Notes: a model not told the origin generated them from the letters alone. A DNA stretch of 6,015 nt from Candidatus Coatesiibacteriota bacterium (GCA_014728185.1 WJMB01000130.1:1-6015), one strand, 5' to 3'. Counted from the first letter of the stretch, positions 1 through 5,011 are shown. Program-made: numbers and translations.

Positions 1-158
1 GCCTGAACGCCGCCAAGCCGGTCATCTTCGGCGTGCTGACCACCGACACCATCGAGCAGGCCATCGAACGCGCCGGGACCAAGGCGGGCAACAAGGGCGC
101 TGAGGCCGCGATGTCGGCCCTGGAGATGATCGACCTCAACGGACGGATCGACGCCTAG
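1..158 (+). CDS. ribH: 6,7-dimethyl-8-ribityllumazine synthase, C-terminal part (5' end outside window)
   Basis: This is the last 51 codons of a gene that begins before the window; the reading frame starts at base 3 and stops at TAG 156-158. The residues [20 protein letters not shown] followed by GNKGAEAA are the hallmark C-terminal block of lumazine synthase, which is about 155 residues long in full. The enzyme condenses 5-amino-6-ribitylaminouracil with 3,4-dihydroxy-2-butanone 4-phosphate in the penultimate step of riboflavin synthesis, in the cytoplasm, usually as a pentamer or an icosahedral 60-mer. The visible part covers the T-T-x-T-x-E-Q-A phosphate/subunit-interface region and the last helix. 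The catalytic histidine lies upstream of the window. The segment looks intact. A terminator follows about 60 bases after the stop, so ribH is probably last in its transcript. Confidence 0.93.
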   Translation, partial: LNAAKPVIFGVLTTDTIEQAIERAGTKAGNKGAEAAMSALEMIDLNGRIDA

Positions 159-221
159 ATCTGTTGGAAGAAAGGCGGGGTTTTCAATCCCCGGCGCCCG
201 ACTCTATGATGCCGTATTGAA

Positions 222-246
222 CCCCGCCCCTGACGGCGGGGCTTTT
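222..246 (+). terminator. Rho-independent terminator after ribH
   Basis: A perfect 7-bp GC stem, CCCCGCC at 222-228 with GGCGGGG at 235-241, has a 6-nt loop and is followed by CTTTTCTCT. It sits about 60 nt after the ribH stop. The 5' arm can alternatively pair with an identical GGCGGGG copy at 174-180 (see findings). Confidence 0.8.
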
Positions 247-258
247 CTCTAGTATACT
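230..258 (+). promoter_or_regulatory. Predicted sigma70-type promoter for the first lipoprotein operon
   Basis: CTGACG at 230-235 resembles a -35 box (4 of 6 matches to TTGACA) and is separated by 17 bp from TATACT at 253-258, a good -10 box. The -35 lies in the loop of the ribH terminator, so termination and re-initiation would overlap. Transcription would begin near 265, about 45 nt before the lipoprotein start. Confidence 0.5.
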
Positions 259-260
259 AG
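249..260. repeat. Perfect 12-bp palindrome covering the -10 box
   Basis: CTAGTATACTAG is identical to its reverse complement and fully contains the predicted -10 hexamer. An AT-rich palindrome with CTAG ends stands out in this GC-rich DNA. Its position suits a repressor operator, but no regulator is encoded in the window and I saw no second copy. Confidence 0.5.
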
Positions 261-276
261 GGGGGTGGAAGTCAAA

Positions 277-309
277 ATGCGAAGCAAACCTCAACCCAGG
301 GGGCGGTGA
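277..309 (+). CDS. Possible 10-residue leader peptide (uORF) coupled to the first lipoprotein
   Basis: ATG at 277 opens a 10-codon frame (MRSKPQPRGR) that stops at TGA 307-309, so the stop shares its final A with the lipoprotein ATG at 309 (TGATG). A GGAAG at 267-271 sits 5 nt before the ATG and could serve as its ribosome site. The frame contains the codons CCC AGG GGG CGG next to the stop, so its translation would run through the ribosome site of the following gene. The predicted transcription start near 265 leaves almost no leader in front of the GGAAG, which argues against it. Short frames like this arise by chance, so this is speculative. Confidence 0.2.
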   Translation: MRSKPQPRGR

Positions 310-836
310 TGAAACCCGTAACCCGGATCGCGGCGGCCGCCGCGCTGGCTGGCCTGCTCCTCGTCGGGGCCTGCGACGAGGAACCCGAACTCAGCGAGGA
401 GACCTACGCCGAAATGACGGTGGAGCTGGTGCGCGCCGGCTTCATCGGCCCCGAGGCCGACGCCGTCTACGAGAGCCACGACGTTTCGCCGGAGCTCTAC
501 GACCGCTACTCGAAGGAGCTGGAGAAGGACCCGGAGCGCCAGCGCCGCGTTGGCGAGCTGATCAAGGACGAGCTGGGCGAGGACTGGGAGGACTGGGGCC
601 GGGCCTTCGGCGAGGCCTTCGCCAAGCTGGGCTACAACTTCGGCGAGATCGCCGTCGAGTTCGGCGCGGGGTTCATCGAGGGCTTCATGAACGCCGTGCC
701 CGAGATGGAGGCCGCCTTCGAGGAGATGGCCGAGAGCCTCGAGGAGACCTTCAGCGGCCTGGAGGCCGAGATCGAGAGCGAGCTCGAGGAGAACCAGACC
801 GAGGACGCAGTCGACACAACAGAGGATGAAACCTAG
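309..836 (+). CDS. Acidic helical lipoprotein of unknown function
   Basis: The product is 175 residues. Start ATG 309 is preferred over GTG 306 because AGGGGG at 298-303 is 5 nt from the ATG but only 2 nt from the GTG. A type II signal peptide (K2 and R6, then an Ala/Leu-rich core) ends in the lipobox LVGAC with lipidated Cys22, so the protein should be membrane anchored on the outer side of the inner membrane. Asp23 follows the cysteine. Residues 30-90 look all-helical and include Y..H.VS.E.YDRYSKEL, which recalls the small helical lipoprotein domains of the DUF4296 type; this is a resemblance only. Residues 97-130 have F and G repeating every 3-4 positions (FGEAF, FGEIA, FGAGF, EGF), and the tail is a Glu-rich probable coiled coil. 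It lacks the FTFYFD and SWG motifs of its neighbours and is not one of that family. It is probably first in the operon, 67 nt before the next gene. Confidence 0.82.
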   Translation: MKPVTRIAAAAALAGLLLVGACDEEPELSEETYAEMTVELVRAGFIGPEADAVYESHDVSPELYDRYSKELEKDPERQRRVGELIKDELGEDWEDWGRAFGEAFAKLGYNFGEIAVEFGAGFIEGFMNAVPEMEAAFEEMAESLEETFSGLEAEIESELEENQTEDAVDTTEDET

Positions 837-890
837 GGACCGGCGGCGGGGAGGCCGAGTCGAACCGAGTACGGGGTTTCGAAGGATTCG

Positions 891-895
891 GGAGG
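891..895 (+). promoter_or_regulatory. Ribosome binding site that fixes the start of the second lipoprotein
   Basis: GGAGG lies 8 nt before ATG 904. An in-frame upstream ATG at 826 would overlap the previous gene and add 26 Arg-rich residues in front of a complete signal peptide, so 904 is the better start. Confidence 0.75.
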
Positions 896-903
896 AACAA
901 TCC

Positions 904-1455
904 ATGCTAAAGGCCCTGATCAAGACCCTGGCCCTGACGGCGGCTCTGCTGCTGATCACCGGCTGCGGCGAGCCGACCGATACGACGGACGAGGTCGACT
1001 ACCCGACGGCGGACTCGCTGATCGCCGCCCTGGAGACGACCTACGACCACCTGGACCTGGAGAGCTACGGCGGCCTCTTCGACGAGGACACCGGCTTCAC
1101 CTTCCACTTCGATGACGACGACGTCGACGCCGGGCTGCCCGAGAGCTGGGACCTCGAGGCGGAGCTGGACGCGGCGGCCTCCCTCTTCACCACCATCGAT
1201 CCGGCCTCGTTTCAGTTCAGCCTCGAAGACACCGACATCGAAGAGCCCGAAGAGGATACGGCGACGCTGAACAATATCGACTACGACCTGCGCCTGGTGA
1301 GCGACGCCGAGTTGATCGTCGCCCAGGGACGGATCAACCTGACCATCGAGCGTATCGACGGCGATTGGCGCATCGTCGAGTGCTGGGACGAGTACTATCC
1401 CGTCACCGCTGGTCTGCAGCAGAGCTGGGGGGCTTTCAAATATGACAACCGCTAG
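904..1455 (+). CDS. NTF2-like family lipoprotein, paralog 1
   Basis: The product is 183 residues. Its signal peptide ends in the lipobox LITGC with Cys21 lipidated and Gly22 at position +2. The mature part carries the full set of family motifs: a helix with a Y/D..DLESY..LF pattern (47-59), GFTFHFD (64-70) followed by the acidic loop DDDVDAG, LPESW...AELDAAASLF (78-95), paired strands with TLNN.DYDLR (121-130) and INLTIER (144-150), DWRIVECWD (154-162) and the terminal QSWGAFKY (173-180). The alpha-then-beta order fits an NTF2/SnoaL-like cone. This is inferred from pattern, not from a recognised family profile. No SnoaL-type catalytic residues are evident. Its last codons overlap the next gene by 14 nt, and the TGGGGGG of the SWG motif provides that gene's ribosome site. 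Function is unknown. Confidence 0.88.
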   Translation: MLKALIKTLALTAALLLITGCGEPTDTTDEVDYPTADSLIAALETTYDHLDLESYGGLFDEDTGFTFHFDDDDVDAGLPESWDLEAELDAAASLFTTIDPASFQFSLEDTDIEEPEEDTATLNNIDYDLRLVSDAELIVAQGRINLTIERIDGDWRIVECWDEYYPVTAGLQQSWGAFKYDNR

Positions 1456-2056
1456 GCGGGTCCTGATTCTCATCACGGTTATCACCGCCGTCGTCGCGGC
1501 CCGGGACTACCTGCCCCTGGACGACGCCGATTTCGTCTACGAGCTAACCTACAACATCCTGGACGCCGTCAGCGTCGAGACGGCCCACCGCGCGGTCGGC
1601 TCCACGGGCTGGGAGCCCGACAGGTGGGGCCCGCCGGCCGATGGAGAGCTCTACGTCTTCGACGACCCCAGCCACCGGGTGATGTACCAGTACCTGCGCC
1701 GCGACGGCGACAGCCTGCGGGTCCTCGAGTTCTACAACAATCTGGGAACCTGGGAGGAGCTGCCCTTCGTGATCCAGCTTCCCCTCGAGGCCGGCGACAC
1801 CTGGAAGTGCGACGGCTGGAGCGCCAGCGTCACGGAGGCCGGCGCGGTCACCACCCCGGCCGGTGAGTTCGCCGACTGCCTGCTGCTCGGCTTCATCGAG
1901 GATGAAGCCGACGAGGACGGCTTTCAGCAAAGCTGGGAGCTCACCCTGGCCCCGGAGCTGGGCCCCGTCGCCGAGTCCCGCCGCTGGGCGGAGCGGGAAG
2001 GCTGGTCCGCCGTGCTGACCGAACACGAACTTTACGCCGATGTCCCCTCGGATTAA
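1442..2056 (+). CDS. Secreted beta-rich protein of unknown function, embedded in the lipoprotein operon
   Basis: The product is 204 residues. ATG 1442 has GGGGGG at 1427-1432, 9 nt upstream, inside the preceding gene, which suggests translational coupling. The N-terminus (RR, hydrophobic stretch 7-18, then VVAA before Arg21) is a Sec signal with a likely signal peptidase I site after Ala20. There is no lipobox, so this product should be soluble in the periplasm or exported. The mature part is predicted mostly beta, with GDTWKCDGW (118-126), VTTPAGEFADCLLLG (136-150) and LAPELGPVAES (169-179). The TPAG.F..C and APELG-V pattern occurs in secreted proteins that often begin with a (Y)YPL..G..W.Y motif; the matching N-terminal DYLPL is at 22-26. 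Cys123 and Cys146 are the only cysteines and could form a disulfide. It is unrelated in sequence to the flanking paralogs. A biochemical role cannot be assigned. Confidence 0.85.
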   Translation: MTTARRVLILITVITAVVAARDYLPLDDADFVYELTYNILDAVSVETAHRAVGSTGWEPDRWGPPADGELYVFDDPSHRVMYQYLRRDGDSLRVLEFYNNLGTWEELPFVIQLPLEAGDTWKCDGWSASVTEAGAVTTPAGEFADCLLLGFIEDEADEDGFQQSWELTLAPELGPVAESRRWAEREGWSAVLTEHELYADVPSD

Positions 2057-2086
2057 CCTTCCCAGCGTCCCTTCAATGTACTTTGC

Positions 2087-2093
2087 GAGGAAG
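2087..2093 (+). promoter_or_regulatory. Ribosome binding site that fixes the start of paralog 2
   Basis: GAGGAAG lies just upstream of ATG 2097, with the GAGG core 6 nt away. Earlier in-frame ATGs at 2040 and 2076 have no ribosome site and would put extra residues before a complete signal peptide. Confidence 0.65.
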
Positions 2094-2096
2094 TCG

Positions 2097-2669
2097 ATGA
2101 CCAGATATCCCCGCCCCGGCATTGGTATCGCTCTGGCCGTGCTGTCGCTCCTCGCGGGCTGCGCCCGGGAGAGCGAGCAGAACCCCGAACCCCTGATCGA
2201 GTTCCTCGAGGCCTTCGAGGCGGCCTGGGAGGCCCGGGATATCGGCGAGTACGGCGAGCTCCTGGCACCCAACGAGTTCACCTTCCACTTCGACGACGAC
2301 GTCGACGCTCCGCCGCGGGCCGACACCTGGAGCTACGAGGACGAGCTGGACGCCGTGGGCGGGCTCTTCGCCGAGGCCCGTCACGTCGAGCTGGAGCTGG
2401 ACCAGCAGTGGGACTTCGTCGAGTACCACCCCGACGCCGACGAGCTGAGTGTCTACGAGATCGGCTACGAGCTGGTGATCGATTACGGCGACGGGGAGCG
2501 CGTCGCCGACGGCGGCTTCAATCTGCGTCTGGTCCGCCGCGATGACGGCGACGAGGAGCGCTGGCTGCTGGCCGAGTGGTGGGACGTGGTGCCCTACGAG
2601 ATCGGCGGCACCACCTGGGGCACGTTCAAGCTGGAACACACCGAGGGCCATGTCGCCTCGACGCCCTGA
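2097..2669 (+). CDS. NTF2-like family lipoprotein, paralog 2
   Basis: The product is 190 residues. The signal peptide (R3, R6, then a hydrophobic core) ends in SLLAGC, with Cys22 lipidated and Ala23 at +2. Family motifs are complete: FLEAFEAAWEARDIGEY..LL (36-55), NEFTFHFDDDVDA (59-71), TWSYEDELDAVGGLF (77-91), YEIGYELVI (120-128), GGFNLRLVRR (139-148), ERWLLAEWWD (154-163) and TTWGTFKLEH (172-181), where Thr replaces Ser in the terminal SWG. A short tail, TEGHVASTP, extends beyond the motif. Because gene 2650-3237 starts inside this reading frame, the tail codons also carry the start region of that next gene. The gene begins 40 nt after the secreted protein's stop. The predicted fold is an NTF2-like cone on a lipid anchor; ligand and role are unknown. 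Confidence 0.87.
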   Translation: MTRYPRPGIGIALAVLSLLAGCARESEQNPEPLIEFLEAFEAAWEARDIGEYGELLAPNEFTFHFDDDVDAPPRADTWSYEDELDAVGGLFAEARHVELELDQQWDFVEYHPDADELSVYEIGYELVIDYGDGERVADGGFNLRLVRRDDGDEERWLLAEWWDVVPYEIGGTTWGTFKLEHTEGHVASTP

Positions 2670-3237
2670 CAGCCACGTCTTTCGTCCGGTGCCGCTGTTT
2701 CTCATGGCGATGCTCTGCTTGGCGACGCTCTGCGGCCTCGCCGCGTCCTGCGACTTCTTCAGCACCCCGCCGGAAACGGACCACCCGACGGCCACGCCGA
2801 CCCGCCTGCTCGACCGCCTCGAGTACGCCTGGAGCGCGGCGGCGCCCGCCGACTACGCCGCCCTGCTCGATGAGGCCGCCTTCGAGTACCGCTTCCGGGA
2901 AGGCGACGGACCCCTGCCCCGCTGGGGCTACGCCGAGGAGACCGCCGCAATCGACGCCCTCTTCGCCGACATCGGCTCCGCCGGACTGCTGTTGACCCTG
3001 GACGAACCCGCCGACTACGAGCCTCCCGCCGTGGACGCCCGGCACTTCGCCCTCGCCGGGGTGCTTTACGACCTGCGGCTGACCACCGACGAGGGCTACC
3101 GGCGCGAGCAGGGCGAGCTGCTGCTCGAGATGCGCCGCGACGGCGCGGGCTGGCTGCTGACCGCCTGGGCCACACTGACACCACCCGCCGATCCGCTCTT
3201 CGACAAGCTGCGCCTGGACTACCACCGCTTCGAGTAG
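2650..3237 (+). CDS. Divergent NTF2-like family lipoprotein, paralog 3
   Basis: The product is 195 residues if ATG 2650 is used, which overlaps the previous gene by 20 nt. GAGGG at 2643-2647 is only 2-3 nt from that ATG, so initiation may depend on ribosomes finishing paralog 2. GTG 2689 or ATG 2704 are later options without a ribosome site. The signal peptide is long, with RR at 4-5. The likely lipobox is LAASC with Cys34, which is weaker than in its neighbours because Ala sits at -3. The family layout remains: LEYAWSAAAPADYAALL (58-73), FEYRF (78-82) in place of FTFYFD, RWGYAEETAAIDALF (91-105), LYDLRL (139-144), GELLLEMRR (155-163) and GWLLTAW (167-173). The terminal SWGxxK is replaced by LFDKLRLDYH. 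The conserved acidic loop is also reduced. The frame is open throughout, so it looks like a diverged functional copy rather than a pseudogene. Confidence 0.8.
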   Translation: MSPRRPDSHVFRPVPLFLMAMLCLATLCGLAASCDFFSTPPETDHPTATPTRLLDRLEYAWSAAAPADYAALLDEAAFEYRFREGDGPLPRWGYAEETAAIDALFADIGSAGLLLTLDEPADYEPPAVDARHFALAGVLYDLRLTTDEGYRREQGELLLEMRRDGAGWLLTAWATLTPPADPLFDKLRLDYHRFE

Positions 3238-3275
3238 AGCGTTGATAAAGCCACTGAATCCATCGGCGAGAGACC

Positions 3276-3304
3276 TTGACAGCCGGGGTTTCTTGTAACA
3301 TTCT
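3276..3304 (+). promoter_or_regulatory. Possible promoter upstream of the C-rich region
   Basis: TTGACA at 3276-3281 is a perfect -35 match. The -10 is ambiguous: CATTCT at 3299-3304 has the ideal 17-bp spacer but matches only 3 of 6 positions, while TAACAT at 3296-3301 matches better but leaves only 14 bp. If used, it would give a leader or small RNA of about 410 nt before the next gene. Confidence 0.35.
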
Positions 3305-3481
3305 GGGAGTGACGCTCCCGCCTCGACCCGGTCAGAGTGAGCGCAGACCCGGCGCTAACCGTTGCGTTTTGACACCCCGTTCCCGCCCGCTGGAACCAGC
3401 CCCGAAACAGCAGCGCCCTTCCGGAAACCTCCCCGTTTGCTCCAGGGGTTTGCGGGAATCCCACTCCCCCCCTCCGCCGGG

Positions 3482-3493
3482 CCGGGATCCCGG
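3482..3493. repeat. 12-bp GC-rich palindrome
   Basis: CCGGGATCCCGG is a perfect inverted repeat in the middle of the non-coding stretch. Flanking GGCC on both sides could lengthen the stem with bulges. No T-run follows it, so it is not an intrinsic terminator. Confidence 0.45.
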
Positions 3494-3650
3494 GCCGCGC
3501 TTCCCGGTCGAGACCCTCGGCCTGGACAGGCTTACAGGATCAGCGCCCAAACAGCGCCGACAACTGTAGCTCCTGAGAGCTTCCAGCCGATGCAGGGGCG
3601 GAACCGACAAGCTTCCGGCGACGACGGGCCAACGGCGATTCTGATCAGCT

Positions 3651-3656
3651 TCTAAT
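3651..3656 (+). promoter_or_regulatory. Weak candidate -10 box for the paralog 4-5 operon
   Basis: TCTAAT at 3651-3656 matches the -10 consensus at 5 of 6 positions and would give a leader of about 60 nt, similar to that of paralog 6. No reasonable -35 lies 16-18 bp upstream, so this is a weak call. Confidence 0.2.
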
Positions 3657-3695
3657 CAGGGATACGACTCTTCAACCCAATCCGGCACTAGGTCC

Positions 3696-3719
3696 GGTCA
3701 GAGGTCAGGTCAGAGGTCA
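3696..3719 (+). repeat. Perfect tandem 12-bp repeat at the ribosome binding region of paralog 4
   Basis: GGTCAGAGGTCA occurs twice head to tail (3696-3707 and 3708-3719), giving four regularly spaced GGTCA half-units. Each copy includes a GAGG that could act as a ribosome site. The second GAGG (3713-3716) is 9 nt from ATG 3726, and an AGGA at 3719-3722 is 3 nt away. Confidence 0.8.
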
Positions 3720-3725
3720 GGACAG

Positions 3726-4319
3726 ATGACGCGAAAACGCCCGCCGCCTCTACCCTCGATCCGCAGCATCACCGTCCTCGGGGCGACGCTGTCCCTCATC
3801 CTCATCCTCGGAGCCTGCGACCCCATCTCCATCGACGGCGACCCCGGCGATGAAAACACCACGGTGGCCGAACTGATCGAGACCATCGAGTCGGCCTGGG
3901 ACCAGAACAGTATCGAAAGCTACACTCCGCTGTTCACCGACGAGTTCACCTTCTACTTCGATCCGACCGACGGCTCGACCCCGAATAGCTGGAGCCTCGA
4001 AGACGAACTGACCGCCGCCGGGGGACTCTTCAACACCTTCACCGACGAAGATGTTCAACTGGAGCTGATCCCGCCCGACGACTTCACCGAGCCCGACGAC
4101 GAAGCGACGGAGCTGCACCTGGACCAGGTGGCCTATTTCCTGGTCGTCGATGACGGCGAGGATCTCTGGCGGGCCCTGGGCACCGCCGACTTCGACCTGG
4201 TGCGCAGGGGCGAAAGGTGGCTCATCGACATCTGGTACGATCACGGCGAAACCGCCCTGGCCGGTATTCACGAGACCAGTTGGGGCCACATCAAGTATCA
4301 TCTCGGCTTGTTACGCTAA
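3726..4319 (+). CDS. NTF2-like family lipoprotein, paralog 4
   Basis: The product is 197 residues. The basic N-terminus (TRKRPPP), a hydrophobic core and the lipobox ILGAC place lipidation at Cys31, with Asp32 at +2. Family motifs: TTVAELIETIESAWD..SIESY..LF (45-70), DEFTFYFDPTDG (72-83), SWSLEDELTAAGGLF (88-102), PPDDFTEPDDEATELHL (116-132), VAYFLVV (135-141), ADFDLVRRGERWLIDIWYD (154-172) and the terminal TSWGHIKYHLG (184-194). The PDDFTEPD stretch is nearly identical in paralog 5 and similar in paralog 6, so these three form a closer subgroup than paralogs 1-3. It has no cysteine other than the lipidated one. Its stop codon TAA is part of the ribosome binding site of paralog 5, so the two genes are surely co-transcribed. 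Fold is inferred as NTF2-like; function is unknown. Confidence 0.88.
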   Translation: MTRKRPPPLPSIRSITVLGATLSLILILGACDPISIDGDPGDENTTVAELIETIESAWDQNSIESYTPLFTDEFTFYFDPTDGSTPNSWSLEDELTAAGGLFNTFTDEDVQLELIPPDDFTEPDDEATELHLDQVAYFLVVDDGEDLWRALGTADFDLVRRGERWLIDIWYDHGETALAGIHETSWGHIKYHLGLLR

Positions 4320-4324
4320 GGAGG
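4318..4324 (+). promoter_or_regulatory. Consensus ribosome binding site overlapping the stop of paralog 4
   Basis: AAGGAGG, a full match to the anti-Shine-Dalgarno consensus, begins within the TAA stop (4317-4319) and lies 5 nt before GTG 4330. It decides in favour of the GTG start and against a longer upstream frame that would add 60 non-signal residues. Confidence 0.85.
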
Positions 4325-4329
4325 CGCAA

Positions 4330-4881
4330 GTGAAACGGTTCGCATTGATATTACTTGCCATACTGACTGTGTCGGTAATCACCGGTTGTAACAACGGCGA
4401 CGACGATGACGACGGCGTCAAGGTCGACCTGACCACCGTCGCCGGCGCCTTCCAGGCCCTGGTGGATAGCTGGGAGGAGGCCGACTATGAAGCCTACGAA
4501 AAGATTTTCGCCGACGGCTTCACCTTCTACTTCGACCAGCTCGACATCATCGACGGCGCGCCGGAATCCTGGGGCCGCGCGGCCGAGCTCGACGCCGCCT
4601 CGGTCATCTTCGAGAACGCCGACGCCGACGATATCGAGCTGACCCTGGCCCTGCCCGACGACTTCACCGAACCCGACGGCGACACCTGCAACCTGAACAA
4701 CCTGGCCTACCAGATCAGCGTCACCGTCGACGACGTCACCTACGAGGCCGAGGCCTCCTGCTACCTCACCCTCGAGCGCAGCGGCGACGAGTGGTTCTTC
4801 ACCCAGTGGATCGATCTGTACTCCTTCCTCGCCGGCGACTGCTGCACCTGGGGCGGGATCAAGTACCAACTGGGCACGTAA
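4330..4881 (+). CDS. NTF2-like family lipoprotein, paralog 5, with extra cysteines
   Basis: The product is 183 residues from a GTG start. The signal peptide (K2, R3, hydrophobic 5-17) ends in VITGC with Cys20 lipidated and Asn21 at +2. A very acidic linker NNGDDDDDG follows. Family motifs: DLTTVAGAFQALVDSWEEADYEAY..IF (33-60), DGFTFYFD (62-69), ESWGRAAELDAASVIF (79-94), LPDDFTEPDGDTCNLNNLAYQI (108-129), SCYLTLERSGDEWFFTQWID (143-162) and CTWGGIKYQLG (172-182). Besides the lipidated residue it has Cys120, Cys144, Cys171 and Cys172. The first two align with cysteines of paralog 6 on what should be neighbouring strands, suggesting a structural disulfide. The adjacent Cys171-Cys172 pair before TWG is unique to this copy. 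It is the second gene of a two-gene operon that ends at a strong terminator. Confidence 0.88.
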   Translation: MKRFALILLAILTVSVITGCNNGDDDDDGVKVDLTTVAGAFQALVDSWEEADYEAYEKIFADGFTFYFDQLDIIDGAPESWGRAAELDAASVIFENADADDIELTLALPDDFTEPDGDTCNLNNLAYQISVTVDDVTYEAEASCYLTLERSGDEWFFTQWIDLYSFLAGDCCTWGGIKYQLGT

Positions 4882-4907
4882 AAGCCGCGTAAGCAATGTC
4901 ACAATCA

Positions 4908-4934
4908 GGGGCCGCCCCGGCGGCCCCTTTTCTT
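4908..4934 (+). terminator. Rho-independent terminator of the paralog 4-5 operon
   Basis: GGGGCCG (4908-4914) pairs with CGGCCCC (4921-4927) around a 6-nt loop that could close by two further pairs. TTTTCTT follows. It lies 27 nt after the stop codon of paralog 5. Confidence 0.88.
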
Positions 4935-4982
4935 ATTCAGACATCGAAATGGCCGCATCCGAAGGGATAACCCAACCTCCCC

Positions 4983-5011
4983 TTGCCCGACGGAAAGCTG
5001 CATAGTAGAAT
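4983..5011 (+). promoter_or_regulatory. Sigma70-type promoter of paralog 6
   Basis: TTGCCC at 4983-4988 and TAGAAT at 5006-5011 are separated by 17 bp. The -10 matches at 5 of 6 positions and the -35 at 4 of 6. The predicted start near 5018 gives a leader of about 56 nt. The -35 context TTGCCCGAC recurs at the promoter beginning at 5772. Confidence 0.7.

Larger units (their letters stand above)
3238..3725. other. Long C-rich non-coding stretch between the two lipoprotein operons
   Basis: These 488 bases contain no convincing gene. Frames of up to 97 codons exist on both strands, but they overlap one another, are rich in Pro, Arg and Ser, and lack signal peptides and ribosome sites. The plus strand is rich in C runs (for example around 3461-3478), unlike the flanking genes. 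The stretch holds a good TTGACA near its start (3276), a strong 12-bp palindrome CCGGGATCCCGG at 3482-3493, a 10-bp direct repeat CCGGTCAGAG at 3328-3337 and 3694-3703, and the tandem repeat at its 3' end. I found no tRNA, and none of the conserved cores of SRP RNA, tmRNA or RNase P RNA. It could be a long structured leader, a small RNA locus or decayed DNA. No terminator is visible after paralog 3. Confidence 0.6.

Noticed and set aside
826..903. Extended N-terminus of the second lipoprotein from ATG 826
   Set aside because: It would add 26 Arg-rich residues before a complete signal peptide and overlap the previous gene, while ATG 904 has a GGAGG at the right distance.
3276..3655. Overlapping frames of 92-97 codons in the C-rich gap on both strands
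   Set aside because: They are low-complexity Pro/Arg/Ser translations with no ribosome site, no lipobox and no resemblance to the neighbouring family, so they are not a decayed paralog either.
3328..3703. The CCGGTCAGAG direct repeat as target-site duplications of a mobile element
   Set aside because: There is no transposase and no terminal inverted repeats in between, and 10-bp repeats are expected by chance in a 6-kb GC-rich window.
3696..3719. A CRISPR array at the GGTCAGAGGTCA repeats
   Set aside because: The units are only 12 bp, directly abutting, and have no spacers.
3238..3725. A tRNA, SRP RNA, tmRNA or RNase P RNA in the gap
   Set aside because: No T-loop sequence, SRP tetraloop region, tmRNA ends or RNase P P4 core was found on either strand. 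A GGCTTACAGG stretch near 3529 recalls RNase P only by chance.
3750..4902. Long antisense frames opposite most lipoprotein genes (for example 3750-4301 and 4351-4902 on the minus strand)
   Set aside because: They mirror GC-rich genes codon for codon, lack signal peptides or known motifs, and the plus-strand genes have clear signals, ribosome sites and shared motifs.
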